Positions 24,412 to 35,981 of a stretch of DNA of 64,000 nt are shown one piece after another (the first letter of the stretch is position 1; each line of letters begins with the position of its first letter). The position numbers and the translations under genes are program-made. The DNA is from Pyrrhoderma lamaoense (lineage: Eukaryota; Basidiomycota; Agaricomycetes; Hymenochaetales; Hymenochaetaceae): positions 930,001 to 994,000 of the forward strand of contig NBAZ01000001.1 in the NCBI GenBank assembly GCA_002794735.1, in the 5' to 3' direction. A model generated the notes under the pieces. It was given only the letters and a program-made list of their open reading frames with translations, had not been told where the DNA came from and did not search any database.

Positions 24412-27400
24412 CTGCAAGAGTGAGACACGGTGACAGTCATAGCTTGAAAGTCAGCAAGATCGAGTAAAAACAAGTTGTCGAAACGGATCAAGCGGAATAA
24501 GGTTTTTTCTTCTTCTTTCTTTTGGTTTTCTTTTGTTCTTGGCTCTCTTACTCGTTAAAAGGTTTTTTTTGTTCTGGTTTGATTTGCTTTGCTGTTCAGT
24601 ATCTACGGCCTAGAACTGCGTTGGTTAGGTCCCTGATTAACCGAGCTGTATTGAGGCGGGTAGCCTTCTCTGTCGTTTGTATAAAACTTTGTCTTGTGGA
24701 GCAAAGGTAAGAAAGTGACGCGCACTACAAAGTAGGGAAGGGGGGGGGGTGGAAAGCGATAGTCACGATATATAAATTCGTAGTGTAATTGAGCCCGCCA
24801 AAGGAGATGTTCTCGAACCTAATGGAATATAGAATGATCTACACCTTGATTACAAAGTCCACTGATAGGTAGATAGGAAAGGGGGTGTAAGGGCTTGCGT
24901 TATTATGGCTTCAAAACAGTGAAGTTTCAAGCGCGAAACGACTCAAAGCTATACTATCGTTGAAGAATGAGATTGGGTCCTAGTTATGGTCGTAAGTCTC
25001 TTCTGGTGTATCACCAAGGGTACTGAAGGAAGTGACGGGCGAGTTAGGAGGATTCAGTCCAAGAGAAGCATGAGATGTGAACGAGATGGGGGGGGCCATA
25101 GCTGATATATATCATAACTATGAAAGAATAATATGTAATATTTTCCAGGTTGATAATCCACATTTACTCGTGCTAAATTTCCCCAATTTGGGATTGGAGT
25201 GACGAAGAGGAGTGTGTGAATTGTTGAATGTGTGCATGAGGAAGAATAAAAAAGTCAGAGAGAAGCGGAGAAACTAAGACTGGAGAGGGGGGAAGAGGGT
25301 CAGTGCTACGTCATAACTGTGGGTCTCAACCCCACACACTTTAGAACCAAGCTTCTTTTTTTTATTACTCCATTTGACACATTTCGTTTAGGTCTAGGGC
25401 CTAGAAGAGGGAAGTGGCTTACTTTGGCCCTTTATTAAATTCTTTTTCGTTGGAGTTATGTATGTCATAGAAATTATCTTTTATAACTCTATAATCACTT
25501 ATTTTGATGCTTACTGGCCACAACTTATTGAAATAAAATAAATAAGCAGTTTTCTGAGAGAAGGAAGATCCATAGGTTAAGTAGGAACACTCGTTTGGGG
25601 GGGGGGGTGAAGAATTATCGATCACCTGTTTCTTGTGATTCTAATCTGTAATCAAGCCAAAAACACATGTACACACACCACTACATCTGCATACTTGTGA
25701 CGCAAAAAGAAAAAAAAGGAGCGCCTTAACACGCTTACGGAAACATCCTTGACTCCCGCAAGTCCGATCAAACCTTGTTATGTTTTGACCCTTTTCCTTA
25801 TTCAGTCAACGAGTTAACAGAGCTTTTATGGGTCTTCTTATTCCCCAACTTTCTTAAAGTTTCCCCGGCTTTTTCTTTTTTTTTTTTTTCATTTCCCTTA
25901 CAGCTACAACCAACCAGCCTAGTTCTCATATCTGACCGTCATTACTTAAAGAACTCCTTTTTTTTTTCCCTTTCTAATATCAAAATTAATTACAAGAGGA
26001 ATGACGACGATGAGCGTGATGTGGAGAAGAGAAAAAACCCTCGAGGGGGTAGCTCCAGTTTCCAAGTTGTTGTAGGCTTAGGCTAAGGCTAGAACTTGCG
26101 TGGAAACGCTCGAATAAATTTCTTCCTCTTCTGAACTTTCTTCCCTTCCATTCATCCAAGTCTAGAATTGTGGACTAATGGACTAAGGACTCCTTGGCCT
26201 AGAACAACTCACTTTGCTTCACAAAGGTCAAGGTCGCCAACAATTTGAATTTGAACTCACTCTCTCCCCACCCCCTTTTTTCTTCTTTTCGCCACCTATA
26301 CAACTTGGGAGGGAGGGGGATCCGAAAGACTCTATTTTCGGTACCCATTTCCTTGCTCATCAAGAATCATAAATAACCTGCAATATTCTTATCCTGTTAT
26401 TTCTATTATTATCCTTTCACACGTTACTAGTGTATAGTATGTACGAGTAAACGTCTCTGAGTAAAAATAAACTTTGTAGCTCGTAGCTCGTCACTAAGGG
26501 AATATAATAATAATAATAATAATAATAGGAAACTGAAGAAAGGAGGATTTTTGATTACCTTTTCTTGATCCTCCCTTACTTGTGTTTGACCACACGACTT
26601 ACACGAACCCTGTGTATCATTGTTTATTCAGAAGAGGTTTCAACTTCTATTTTCTATTATTATGCGAGAACTTGATTTTAGTCATAAAAAAAAGGGAGAG
26701 ATATAAGATGTATCAGTAACAATACCAGTACCAGTACCGGTATACGATTTCGGTTACGGTTGCGGTTACGGTTCAGGTTATAATTGTATTTATATCATTA
26801 TCATAACCGTCAATTATCAGTAAACATTAATGTATATTTACATACACACACTGAGCGTACCGAAATGAAGGGGGGGGATGAGAAGTTACACATAAGAAAC
26901 TATAAATACCTACTTATCATCGCATACATATATACATTATTACATATATCTGTAACCTCCCCCCCCCCCTTTCCCCCCTTTCCCCAGCTCAACGGCAATA
27001 CAATCGATATATATATAGGAAACGAAGACGACTATAAATACGTGTAGTAAGGATACAATATAACGTAATTAGGTAGGTAAAACAGATAGATGGATGGGTG
27101 GATGGATGGATGGATGGATAGATATAGACGGACAGGGGGAGGGGGGAAGGGGACAGATATATTTAAAAGCTTTTTCACACACATACAGTGATACAGTGAT
27201 ACAATATAGCTATTAGCTTCATAGTTTCATTTCGGACACTAAACTAGTGTCTGGTACAACTGGTACAAAAATATCCTCAAGTACAAGTACAAGAACGAAC
27301 AACCACAACTACGACCACCCGAAAAGAGTGGATTTGTTAAGTCGATTGATTCGATATTATAATTATATTATATTATAACATATTTATATTTTATATTTTT

Positions 27401-27759
27401 TATATTTGATACGTGTGGATTTATTTTTAGAGGGTCTCACACACCACACACATGGATTGCGAAAACGATTGCTAGAGTAAAAAAAAGAACGGATATATTA
27501 TTATATATATATATATATAGGAGTCCTAAGAAAAGCTCAAAGGAGAAGAGGGAAAAAAAACTCAGACCGGAATTACACACTAAACCATTTGCGGAGAGAG
27601 AGAGATACAGAGTATCAGTATCACGAGTACGGGGGAGACGCGACTCGGGGATTAAGTTTTTTTTTTTTACTTTGGATTTAGTATCGGGGTCGTAAATAGC
27701 TTCAGACTCAGAAGGGACGAGGTCTACTTTTCTTTTCGGTTTCTTTCTCTCTGTCTTTA

Positions 27760-27790
<31 letters not shown>

Positions 27791-29659
27791 CAGCCTTATC
27801 CCCTTATCCACTTACTTCTTCTTCTCCCGTTTTTTATTCTATTTCGTTAGTGTTGGGGGCAAATCTGTTCCATCCTTAACCCCCCCCCCCACCGGGTAGA
27901 AGAACGCTACGTTACTTAGGGCTTTTGGAATGGGGGAGACTATAGGTTTAGAATTAGCCCGTGATAAGTTGAGTTAGGTGAGGGGAGCCCGGGGAAGGGA
28001 TAAATATGATTGAGTGATAGATAGATAGTGGATAATGGATTAATAAAGAGAAGAAGAAGAAGAGAAGTCTGGGGGAAGGAGAATTCGATATCATTCATTC
28101 ATTCATTCATCATCACCCGTCACCCCCGTGTTTTTCTCTTGTAAGCATTTTTAGAACGAGAAGGAGTGAGAGAGGGGGGGGGGTTATATTTGTATGCGTA
28201 TGCAAAGCATTGAACGTAAATCGAAACAAATGAAAGATTTAAAAAAAATTTAGATGTTTTGTATGTTGTACATTTGTATTTCGTATCCGTATCCGTATTA
28301 GTATTAGTATCAGAGTAGCAGTACCTGTAAGACTAAGATTAAAGTAGACCCTTTGTCGGAAAGAATTATAAAACGATATTATTAATAGTAATAGTAACGT
28401 CGAAGATAGGTTGAATGTGAAATTCACAGAATTTTTTTTTGTGTTCCTTGTTTGCTATGTTCCGGATCCTGGAATGTCGGAAGGGCAGGAGACAAGAGAT
28501 TTTTTTATAGATTGATAAATATGGATAATGATGGGAGGGGGGATGATGAATGCCAAGCGCTTAGATAGAATAGAAATAGAGAGTGTATACTATAGAGATT
28601 GAAATAGAAATGAAAAAGGACCGGGGTGGATGTATATGTATGTATATTAGATAAGGTGGAAGAACTGCGGGGGGAAATAGGATGGAATGAACTGCGGCGG
28701 CCAGCGGACGGGAGGGGGCAGAGAGAGAATGAGGATTGGGTTCAGAGGAGAATCAGATGTGTGCAGAGAGGAGGGAATGGCAACGGAATTGCATAAAAAA
28801 GAGAGAAAGCCGAGGAGAGGAGATGATGCCAAGAAAAGATAAAGAAGGAGAGGGGCGAGCTAAGATTAGAATGGGACAGAAATACCGGGGATGAATGGGG
28901 AAAGCCAGTCGTGGCTTATGTAATCCACGCAGTCGTCGTTGGCAGTAACCGACGGACCGGGACCGTGAGTGATTGAGAGCAATCTCTTGGCGTTGTCCGC
29001 ATGACGGCGGATGCTAAGAATAAATCGGAGAAAATGAGGTCCAAATCAGCCTATAAATAGCAAACACAGTTTTCTTGGAAGGCTTCACTCGGTGACCTCC
29101 CCCTCTATATATAGCCATCCTCTCTCACGATCAATCGGCCCTGGTCTTTTCTTAGCTTGGCATTATTTTAATCACCATCATCTTTTTTATTTTATTTTTC
29201 TCTCTTCTGTCGACACCTTCTCTCCATTGTCTGATTATCATCTGTGCTCGTGCGCGAGACTTGCAATGCAAGGCAAACTGGGTGACTTTGTTTGCCGTCA
29301 GCAAGGGAGAGAGGCAAATGAAGCAATTAACGCGAACCGGGGGAGAGCAAAGTGTAGCACGGGATTATGCAAGTATATATATATATAAATATATATTACA
29401 AAATAAATGCCATTTAAACGCTAATCATTTCCTAATATTATTAAACACAGACGTCCGCACTCACATAACACTCTTTCCTCCTCTCTCAAGATGGCATGGG
29501 TTAATAATAACTCTGCCCTTAGCTCTCTTTCCTCTTGGCACTCTCAGTAGCCCTCCCTAAATACTCCTTCCCTTTTCCTACTCTCCCCTCCCCCCCTCAC
29601 TTCCCCTCCCTCCCTTCATTGGGTCCCCCCCTCCCCTCAGCGCTGACCGTGTTCCCCGC
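24412..29659. other. long low-complexity intergenic region
   Basis: About 5.2 kb with no supportable coding sequence. It is dense in homopolymers and microsatellites: G or C runs near 24742, 25595, 26949, 27880 and 28177, AAT and ATT triplets near 26505 and 27765, GGAT repeats near 27090-27115, and TA repeats near 27505. TATA-like boxes occur close to the right end. The frame at 27437-27811 (-) contains a charged segment (KKPKRKVDLVPSESEAIYD) but also an isoleucine run from the ATT repeat. It probably serves as the long 5' region of the gene at 29660, or as spacer. Confidence 0.4.
29052..29113 (+). promoter_or_regulatory. possible TATA elements upstream of the gene at 29660
   Basis: TATAAATA (29052-29059) and TATATATA (29106-29113) lie 550-610 bp before the ATG at 29660, followed by a pyrimidine-rich leader typical of fungal promoters. 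The distance implies a long 5' UTR. The assignment is motif-based only. Confidence 0.25.
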
Positions 29660-31375
29660 ATGGACACCCCACCCTACTCCGACGTTGCTCGTTCTCCTTC
29701 AGGTTCAGCTCTTACTGCAGTAGACAGCGCTTTCAACTTTTCCTCTTCTACCCTCAATCCTTCTCTGACAAGCTTCGGTCATATGCGGACTCTCCTGGCT
29801 TCCTCTCTAAACACCCTCGACCATCCCAACCCTCCTTCCCTTCGTGACATCCTTGCCGCATACAAACACAAGGGAGATGGCGACCGTGAAATGCTCCTCG
29901 CAATGTTGTCCGCAAAGACAGCCGAAGATCAGGTCCGTATCGGATCTCTTTTCCTCTTTCCGTATCCTGCCTCCTCTTCTTCTATTTTCTGACATGTATA
30001 ACATATTCACTTAGCGTATCGCCTCTCAACTCTCTTTGAGACGGACGATCCTTGAGCTCACTCAAGTCGAGTCCCCTTCGCCGCATCTCATCAATGTTCA
30101 CCACGCTCACCCTCCTGCTCATGACCAAAACGCTTCTCCACGTACAGTACATGCCATTCCAGATGAGGATGAAAACGATGAAAATGTGGCTTACTACGCC
30201 CATCAACCGTCTATGCACACAACCACGCATACGCAGCATGTACAGCACCATAATCCGCACAGCACTATCCATTCCAGGCGCCCTTCGCAGTCTCAGTCTC
30301 AATCACAATCTCAGTCCCGTTCTCCAGCGTTAGCGTCTGTCACAAGCTACTCGCCTCGTCAGAACTCATCTTACACTCAGCAGCAGCAGAGCCATACAAC
30401 TGAGCCCTCCCAAGGCTACGCGCTATGAATCAATCTCTTAATCAGAGCCATCCACATAGCCATCCTTACAATACGACTCAGCATCAGAATCAGCACCGGA
30501 CATCAACGAGCTATCATTCATCTCGGCAGAACGGGTCTAGTAACGGATATATGAGTTCTCCTACGGCGCCTCCGCCAGCGTCTATATCAAACTCTTCTGC
30601 GGGATCAACTCCTACATCTTTGTCAGCTACTGTGAATGGTGTCAAAGGGAGGAATGGTAATGCACCGGTTTCGTCCTCGTCATCGGCATCTTCATCCGTA
30701 GGTTCTACTCGTGTCGATCCTCACGACGGGATGAATAATGGTGGTCCTAGAAAGAGAGTGAAGAGGAGTCCTTCTCCTGTAACCGCTTCTTCTACTCATC
30801 CCAGCGAAAGATATACGCAAATAAGGGGAGGAGCATACGAACGCCAGCAGCAGCAACAACAACAACTGCAACAGTATTCTCAATCTCACTCTTCACATAC
30901 CAATTCTCAAGTAAGACAGGCTGTCCCTGCATATCAGGGAAGAGAAAGGGCGCAGTATGCTGGACAAGACCAAAGGCAGCCCTACGGCGCCCGAAGTGAA
31001 GTGTATCGGGATCGGGATGGCTATGTTCGTGGACATGGTCTGATTCATAGTCAGAAGCAACATGTAAGGCATGTTAGCCCTTACGATCATAGTCGGAGTA
31101 GAAGCCGAGGGACACCTGAAGCTTTGGGTGCTGAGGATGAACTCGCTGATGATATTGATATCGACGAAATTGATGGATCCGGCGTGGGTGATGAAGATGA
31201 AGGAGAGAGGGGAAGGAAGGAGAGTGTGTCTGGTAGAATCGTTGGACGAGGGAGTGAGGAAGAGAGGAGGATGGAAGTGAAAGCAAAGATGGAGGGTGTT
31301 ATTGAGGAAAATGGGCTCGCGCTTGGAAGCGAGATAGGGAAAGAGATTGGGAGCGGGAGCGAGTTGTTGTTGTAG
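29660..31375 (+). CDS. hypothetical Ser/Gln-rich protein, probably nuclear
   Basis: Function not recognised. Exon 1 starts MDTPPYSDVARSPSGS and contains SLRDILAAYKHKGDGDREML, then LAMLSAKTAEDQ. A GT...AG intron (about 29933-30014) joins this to RIASQLSLRRTILELTQ. The result is an amphipathic helical block that looks conserved and is the only ordered part. The rest is His/Ser/Gln-rich: PSQSQSQSQSQS, a Q-run near 30850, PRKRVKRSPSP as a probable nuclear localisation signal, and an acidic stretch near 31140-31200. The first frame stops at 30428, but a long frame with the same composition continues at once, offset, to the TAG at 31373-31375. A short intron ending at AAG 30412-30414 (donor about 30329 or 30335) would join them. 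A frameshift is the alternative. Overall it looks like a transcriptional co-regulator, but that is inference. Confidence 0.6.
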
Positions 31376-31390
31376 GTTCTGGGAAGGAAG

Positions 31391-31505
31391 AGTAAACGAT
31401 AAAAAGGCATGTGGAAGTGGAAAGTGGAAGGTGGAGAAATCGAAAATAAATGATTTTCCCTTGAGTTGTATAACTCACTTTCTTTCTCTATCCATCACTC
31501 CTGGG
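31391..31505 (+). repeat. direct repeat copy 1 (115 bp)
   Basis: This begins AGTAAACGATAAAAAGG and ends CACTCCTGGG, 15 bp after the stop codon of the upstream gene. A second copy lies at 32244-32354 with about 8 differences by eye, including a small indel. The two copies flank the left arm of the inverted repeat. Confidence 0.93.
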
Positions 31506-31511
31506 AGAATT

Positions 31512-32244
31512 CCGTCTATACGGCTTTGGCGCCTAAATGTCCCGTGGATCTTTTAGACTCTTTTTCTCGCCTGGCTTCTCTTATAATTTCTGTTATCGGA
31601 AAGCTAGAGTAAAAGAAGAAGGCCCGTCCCCTCCGAGTCGAAGAGAGGCGTTTCCCTTGGCTTATCAAGCTCTGTTGACCCATCCCATATACATCTTTCT
31701 TTACCACTTTTACTTCGCTTTCGATTCTTGACTAGAAAAAAAAAAGTACGAAGGATAGAGCGATTCCATTCATACTCTTTTCGTCGTTTTTTTCTTTCGG
31801 TCGTCGTCATTATTAATTATATGTATCTTCCCCTCAGTGTGTTTTTCGTATCTTTGCACAATACTCATCCCCTCATCTCTCATCTCCCTCTACTTATGTG
31901 TTTCTCTTCATCTTTCCTCCACCCATTTTCCTTTCGTCTTTCTTATCTGTCGTTCTGTTTGTTTTGTTTTGTTTTTAAGTGTAATCCTCTCTCATCCTCT
32001 CTTCCTCTCCTTACTTTTTTTTACAATCCTCTTACAATCCTCTGTGTTCTATAGTAGCTAGCTTAGTGAGATGTATAACTTCTTTTTTGATATATTCATT
32101 ATTCCTGATATTCAGTTTTTTTGGGGGCCGATTTCCTCTATGTGTGTGTGTGATCTTTTCTTTTCTTTTTCTCCCTCTCTCTCTTTTTTTCCCTGTCCCC
32201 TATTTCTGTCCATCCGCCATCCGCTATTCATCTCTCTAACCTCA
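31512..32244 (+). repeat. left arm of large inverted repeat (733 bp)
   Basis: This sequence recurs in reverse complement at 33612-34342 with roughly 5-6 % differences by eye, spread as substitutions and small indels. It starts CCGTCTATACGGCTTTGGCG and ends CTCTCTAACCTCA. It is mostly pyrimidine-rich on the plus strand. The Phe/Leu/Ser-rich open frames inside both arms mirror each other and look like by-products of the composition, so I call no gene here. Confidence 0.95.
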
Positions 32245-32354
32245 GTAAACGATAAAAAGGCATGTGGAAAGCAGAAGGTGGAGAAATCAAAAATAAATGA
32301 TTTATCCCTTAAGTTGTATAACTCACTTTCGTTCTCTATCCCATCACTCCTGGG
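32244..32354 (+). repeat. direct repeat copy 2 (111 bp)
   Basis: Second copy of the block at 31391-31505, abutting the inner end of the left inverted-repeat arm exactly. No copy of it borders the right arm. Confidence 0.93.
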
Positions 32355-33611
32355 TGCTACGTATATTGTATTAGAGTTTTTTTTTTATGTACGAGTAAAG
32401 ATTGAAGACAAACAAAGGAGGAAGAGCGGAGATACACGGTTTCTTTGATTCGTATTCTTATTTTTTATTTATTTTATTTTTGAGGTTGCTTACTCGTATC
32501 TACACACCAGTAGCCGTAGCTAAAATATTAAATAATATCTGAGAACGAACATCCCTAAAAACCAAGTAATGGTCTACTAAATTTAAAACTAGTGTTATCG
32601 AAGTAGGTCATAACCTTATGTACGTACCTCCACTTTGCCCTTCGTTTTTGTCTTCGTCTTTTCTTCCAACCAAAATAGATAAACAAACAAAGTCAAATCA
32701 ATCAATCAAACGGCCAAAAAACAAACCAAACCAAATCAAATTAAAGTAAACGACTACTAGTCCTGTCTTATACTTTGCTTCCCTTCCTTTCCCACACTTT
32801 CCTCCAATTCGTTAGTTACGTTTCTATAGGATTAGTTTTAGTTTTAGTTTTAGTTTTAGTTTTAGTTTTAGTTTTAGTTATAGTTATAGTTATAGTAAAG
32901 AAGCAAAGTAGACAACATACCCAAAAAAAGAGAACACAAAGCAAAACAAAGTAAAGTAAAGTAAAGTAAAGTAACGAAGTGTTAAAATCACATTCAAGAA
33001 GAGTAATAGAGGTCGATTCAGTCATCCTGATACGACTTCTTTCATTCTTTTATTCTTTTATTCTTTGTTTATCTTTTGATCCATATCCGTATTCAAAGTT
33101 CAAGGTTCAAAGTCAAAGTTCAAGGTTCAAAGTATAATAACGCATAAATAACAAGTAACGAGTAAAGAGTAACTAGGTTACAGTACACGAGTAAGACGGA
33201 GATCTAAACGACACTTCTCACCTCTACATAAAATAAAAATAAAAAGGAAAAATGAAAAGAAAAGAAAATACGTGATACGTGATACGTGATACGTGATAAA
33301 GGAGTAATAATTTAATAATTTAATAAACTAACAAAGTAATAAACTAACAAAGTAATAAACTAACAAAGTAATAAAGTGATAAAAAGTGGTAAAGTAAACA
33401 GAACAGAACGTTTTTACATCTCCAATCAACAAGTACAAGTACAACTTCAACGAACTTTCTCTATCCAACAAGGTTAGTTATGCAGTTATGAGCTGTGTTG
33501 GAGGGTAAAAGAAAGTATAGACAAAGTAACATCAAACAAAACAACCTAGAATAGAATGGGATAGGGATAAGAGTGTAGATAAAGCGAAATCAGATTGATG
33601 GAAACGAGGAG
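32355..33611. repeat. spacer of the inverted repeat, microsatellite-rich
   Basis: A patchwork of short tandem repeats: TTTTAG about nine times (32828-32880), AAAGT (about 32950-32973), a GTTCAAG/AGTTCAA block (33097-33133), TACGTGA (33270-33298), and ACAAAGTAATAAACTA (33330-33375). No coding sequence is seen. Confidence 0.85.
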
Positions 33612-34342
33612 TGAGGTTAGAGAGAAGAATAGCGGATGGCGGATGGACAGAAATAGGGACAGGGAAAAAGAGAGAGAGAGAGAGAGAAATAAGAAAAGAA
33701 AAGATCACACACACGCATAGAGGAAATCGGCCCCAAAAAACTGAATATTCAGGAATAATGAATATATCAAAAAAGAAGTTATACGTTTCACTAAGCTAGC
33801 TACTATAGAACACAGAGGATTGTAAAAAAAAAAAAGTAAAGAGAGGAAGAGAAGATGAGAGAGGATTACACTTAAAAACAAAACAAAACAAACAGGACGA
33901 CAGATAAGAAAGACGAAAGGAAAACGGGTGGAGGAGAGATGAAGAGAAACACATAAGTAGAGGGAGATGAGAGATGAGGGGATGAGTATTGTGCAAAGAT
34001 ACGAAAAACACACTGAGGGGAAGATACATATAATTAATAATAACGACGACCGAAAGAAAAAACGACGAAAAGAGTATGAATGGAGAATCGCTCTATCCCT
34101 CGTACTTCTTTTTTTTCTAATCAAGAATCGAAAGCAATGTAAAAGTGGTAAAGATAGATGTATATGGATGGGTCAACAGAGCTTGATAAGCTAGGGGAAA
34201 CGCCTCTCTTCGACTCGAAGGAACGGGCCTTCTTCTTCTTTTACTCTAGCTTTCCTATAATAGAAATTATAAGAGAAGCCAGGCGAGAAAAAGAGTTTAA
34301 AAGATCCACGGAGCGTTTAGGCGCCAAAGCCGTACAGACGGA
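33612..34342 (-). repeat. right arm of large inverted repeat (731 bp)
   Basis: Reverse complement of 31512-32244. It ends 10 bp from the stop codon of the minus-strand gene at 34353, so each arm, or the adjoining direct repeat, begins almost directly after a stop codon of one of two convergent genes. Confidence 0.95.
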
Positions 34343-34352
34343 TCCAACACAA

Positions 34353-35513
34353 CTAAGACTCAACACCGATGCCTATCAACCCGATCCACGAAGCACAAGA
34401 GTGGGCAGTACTCCCGTCGTCGTCGTCGTCGTTGTTATGGTTGGGAAGCGCTCGACCTTGTGCCCGACCAAGAATGAAGTAAAAACAGAGTTCGTTAGTC
34501 TCGTTTTTCTTCACGGTGAATGATAGTGGGAGGTTGGGACCGTGTTCGTGATTATCGTCCAGGACACCAGAGTTATTGTATAAATTAGATGATAAGAGGG
34601 ATGTGAGCTCGGAAAGAGCGTTGGAGAAGTCAGGGATAGGCGGGGTGGGGAGAACGAAGGTAGTTGGGGTATGTGTGTCCGGGGAGAGTGGGAGAGGTTT
34701 GATCTGTTGATTTTTATTTATGGTTTTGTTTTTAGATTTGGTTTTAGATTTGATATGTGAGAGAAAATGTTAGTTTTGTTTTTCTCAACATAAATAAATA
34801 AACACGTAGTGATAAAATTCAAATTCAAAGGGTGGAAATGAAATTCAAATAGATATAGGACAAAAATAGATGTGATAGGAGCATTTGGTTGTGGAGGTTG
34901 TGGAGATGATATGAACATAGTATTAATTCAGTGATCAAGTTTCGCGAAGTTGGGGGATCGGAGTGGAGTAAGTGGTGGTGAGTAATGACAATGATCTTAC
35001 CTTGACTGAAGGCGAAGAGAGAAAAGAATCAAAACCCAAAGCTTTCAAGACCTTACATGCATTTTCTTCTAACTTACAAGTAGAGTGTGCTGATACTTGT
35101 TCTAGATCTGGATCCGCATCCTTAGATTCATGTCCGATATCAAGCTCCTGAGAGTCTATCCATATCCCAATATCGGCGTATTCGTCTCCTTCGCTCGCAT
35201 GGCCTGCGAGAACACTTGAACATGCATATACAGGAGCACATTTCCGAGCGGCTTGAGAGAGACGTTTTGTATTTGATATATCTTCTTGGACGCCTTTATG
35301 CGATGACGAGAGCTGGGATATATTTTGGGATGATACAAGAAGAGTATACGAAGAAGGATCTAGCTTCATTCTTGCTTGTGAAGCCGATGTAATGAGAGTT
35401 TGTAGAGTTTGTATAGTGTTTAGTGCCGCTTCATTGTCTGGAGAGCTTACAGCACTTGCAGGTAAAGAAGAACGTGTAAATTCGGAAAGAGGAATATACT
35501 CTAAAGTTGTCAT
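34353..35513 (-). CDS. hypothetical protein, two exons
   Basis: Not recognised. Exon 1 (from ATG 35511-35513 to about 35001) encodes MTTLEYIPLSEFTRSSLPAS... with a possible helical segment (AALNTIQTLQTLITSASQAR). It stops at the donor GTAAGATC after SPSVK. The acceptor ATCAACAG (near 34710) joins a second open exon of about 115 codons: IKPLPLSPDTHTPTTFVLP, DFSNALSELTSLLSSNLY, ELCFYFILGRAQGRALP, an Asp run, and WIGLIGIGVES before the TAG at 34353-34355. The spliced product is about 290 residues with no signal peptide or membrane segment seen. The frame continuity and good splice sites are the evidence that it is real. It shares a divergent promoter with biotin synthase. Confidence 0.6.
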
Positions 35514-35981
35514 TTCCGTCGAGATTTTTGTTTGTGTGGCCTGTGATAGTTCGAAAGTAAGGTATAATTAATAACGGGCCACCGTGGCTAATATATGACG
35601 AAAGCGCAACTTCTTATTTGTTTAGAATCTGAAAGGAAAATGAGTAAACGGATCAATGATGTACGTAAATGTTCACGTGATTCGGCGTTAGGGTCATCGA
35701 TCGTCTAATTCCTCGGTTAAGGGCTGAGAACCGATATACTCAATTGAGCGTGTCCCCATCCCCATCCATCTTGTCCACTCAACCTCCGAGTAACAACTGA
35801 ATCGTTACTTGGCGTTGGAATATCTATCTTTTTGCTCTCCCCATTCTTTCGTTGTCCACCACCCGACACCTTTGGCTTTTTGTGACTGACTTTCGTTACT
35901 GGACGGAACGCATATACTCTGGGGTTTCTAACTAGATCTATCTGAATAATTGTCGGCAAACAACGTTTATACGGGGCAAAT
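35514..35981. promoter_or_regulatory. divergent intergenic region (shared promoter)
   Basis: 468 bp separate the ATGs of the minus-strand hypothetical gene and the plus-strand biotin synthase gene, so both promoters must lie here. No specific transcription-factor site can be assigned with confidence. Confidence 0.5.

Noticed and set aside
27437..27811. 124-codon frame (minus) with a run of isoleucines
   Set aside because: The isoleucine run is an ATT repeat. The charged middle part might be an exon, but no family match or convincing splice pair was found.
31728..32061. Overlapping frames encoding Phe/Leu/Ser-rich peptides, repeated on the minus strand at 33705-34124
   Set aside because: The similarity of the two comes from the inverted-repeat arms. 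Composition is pyrimidine-driven and no domain is visible, so they are not a duplicated gene.
31391..32354. Direct repeats flanking the left arm as LTRs of a tiny (TRIM-like) retrotransposon
   Set aside because: No TG...CA ends, no clear primer-binding or polypurine tract on the right strand, and the right arm has no flanking copy of the repeat.
35717..35959. 80-codon open frame (minus) with KKPKVSGGGQRKNGESKK in the divergent promoter
   Set aside because: No ATG and no splice partner could be identified. It lies between two gene starts, so I treat it as chance, though a short exon is not excluded.
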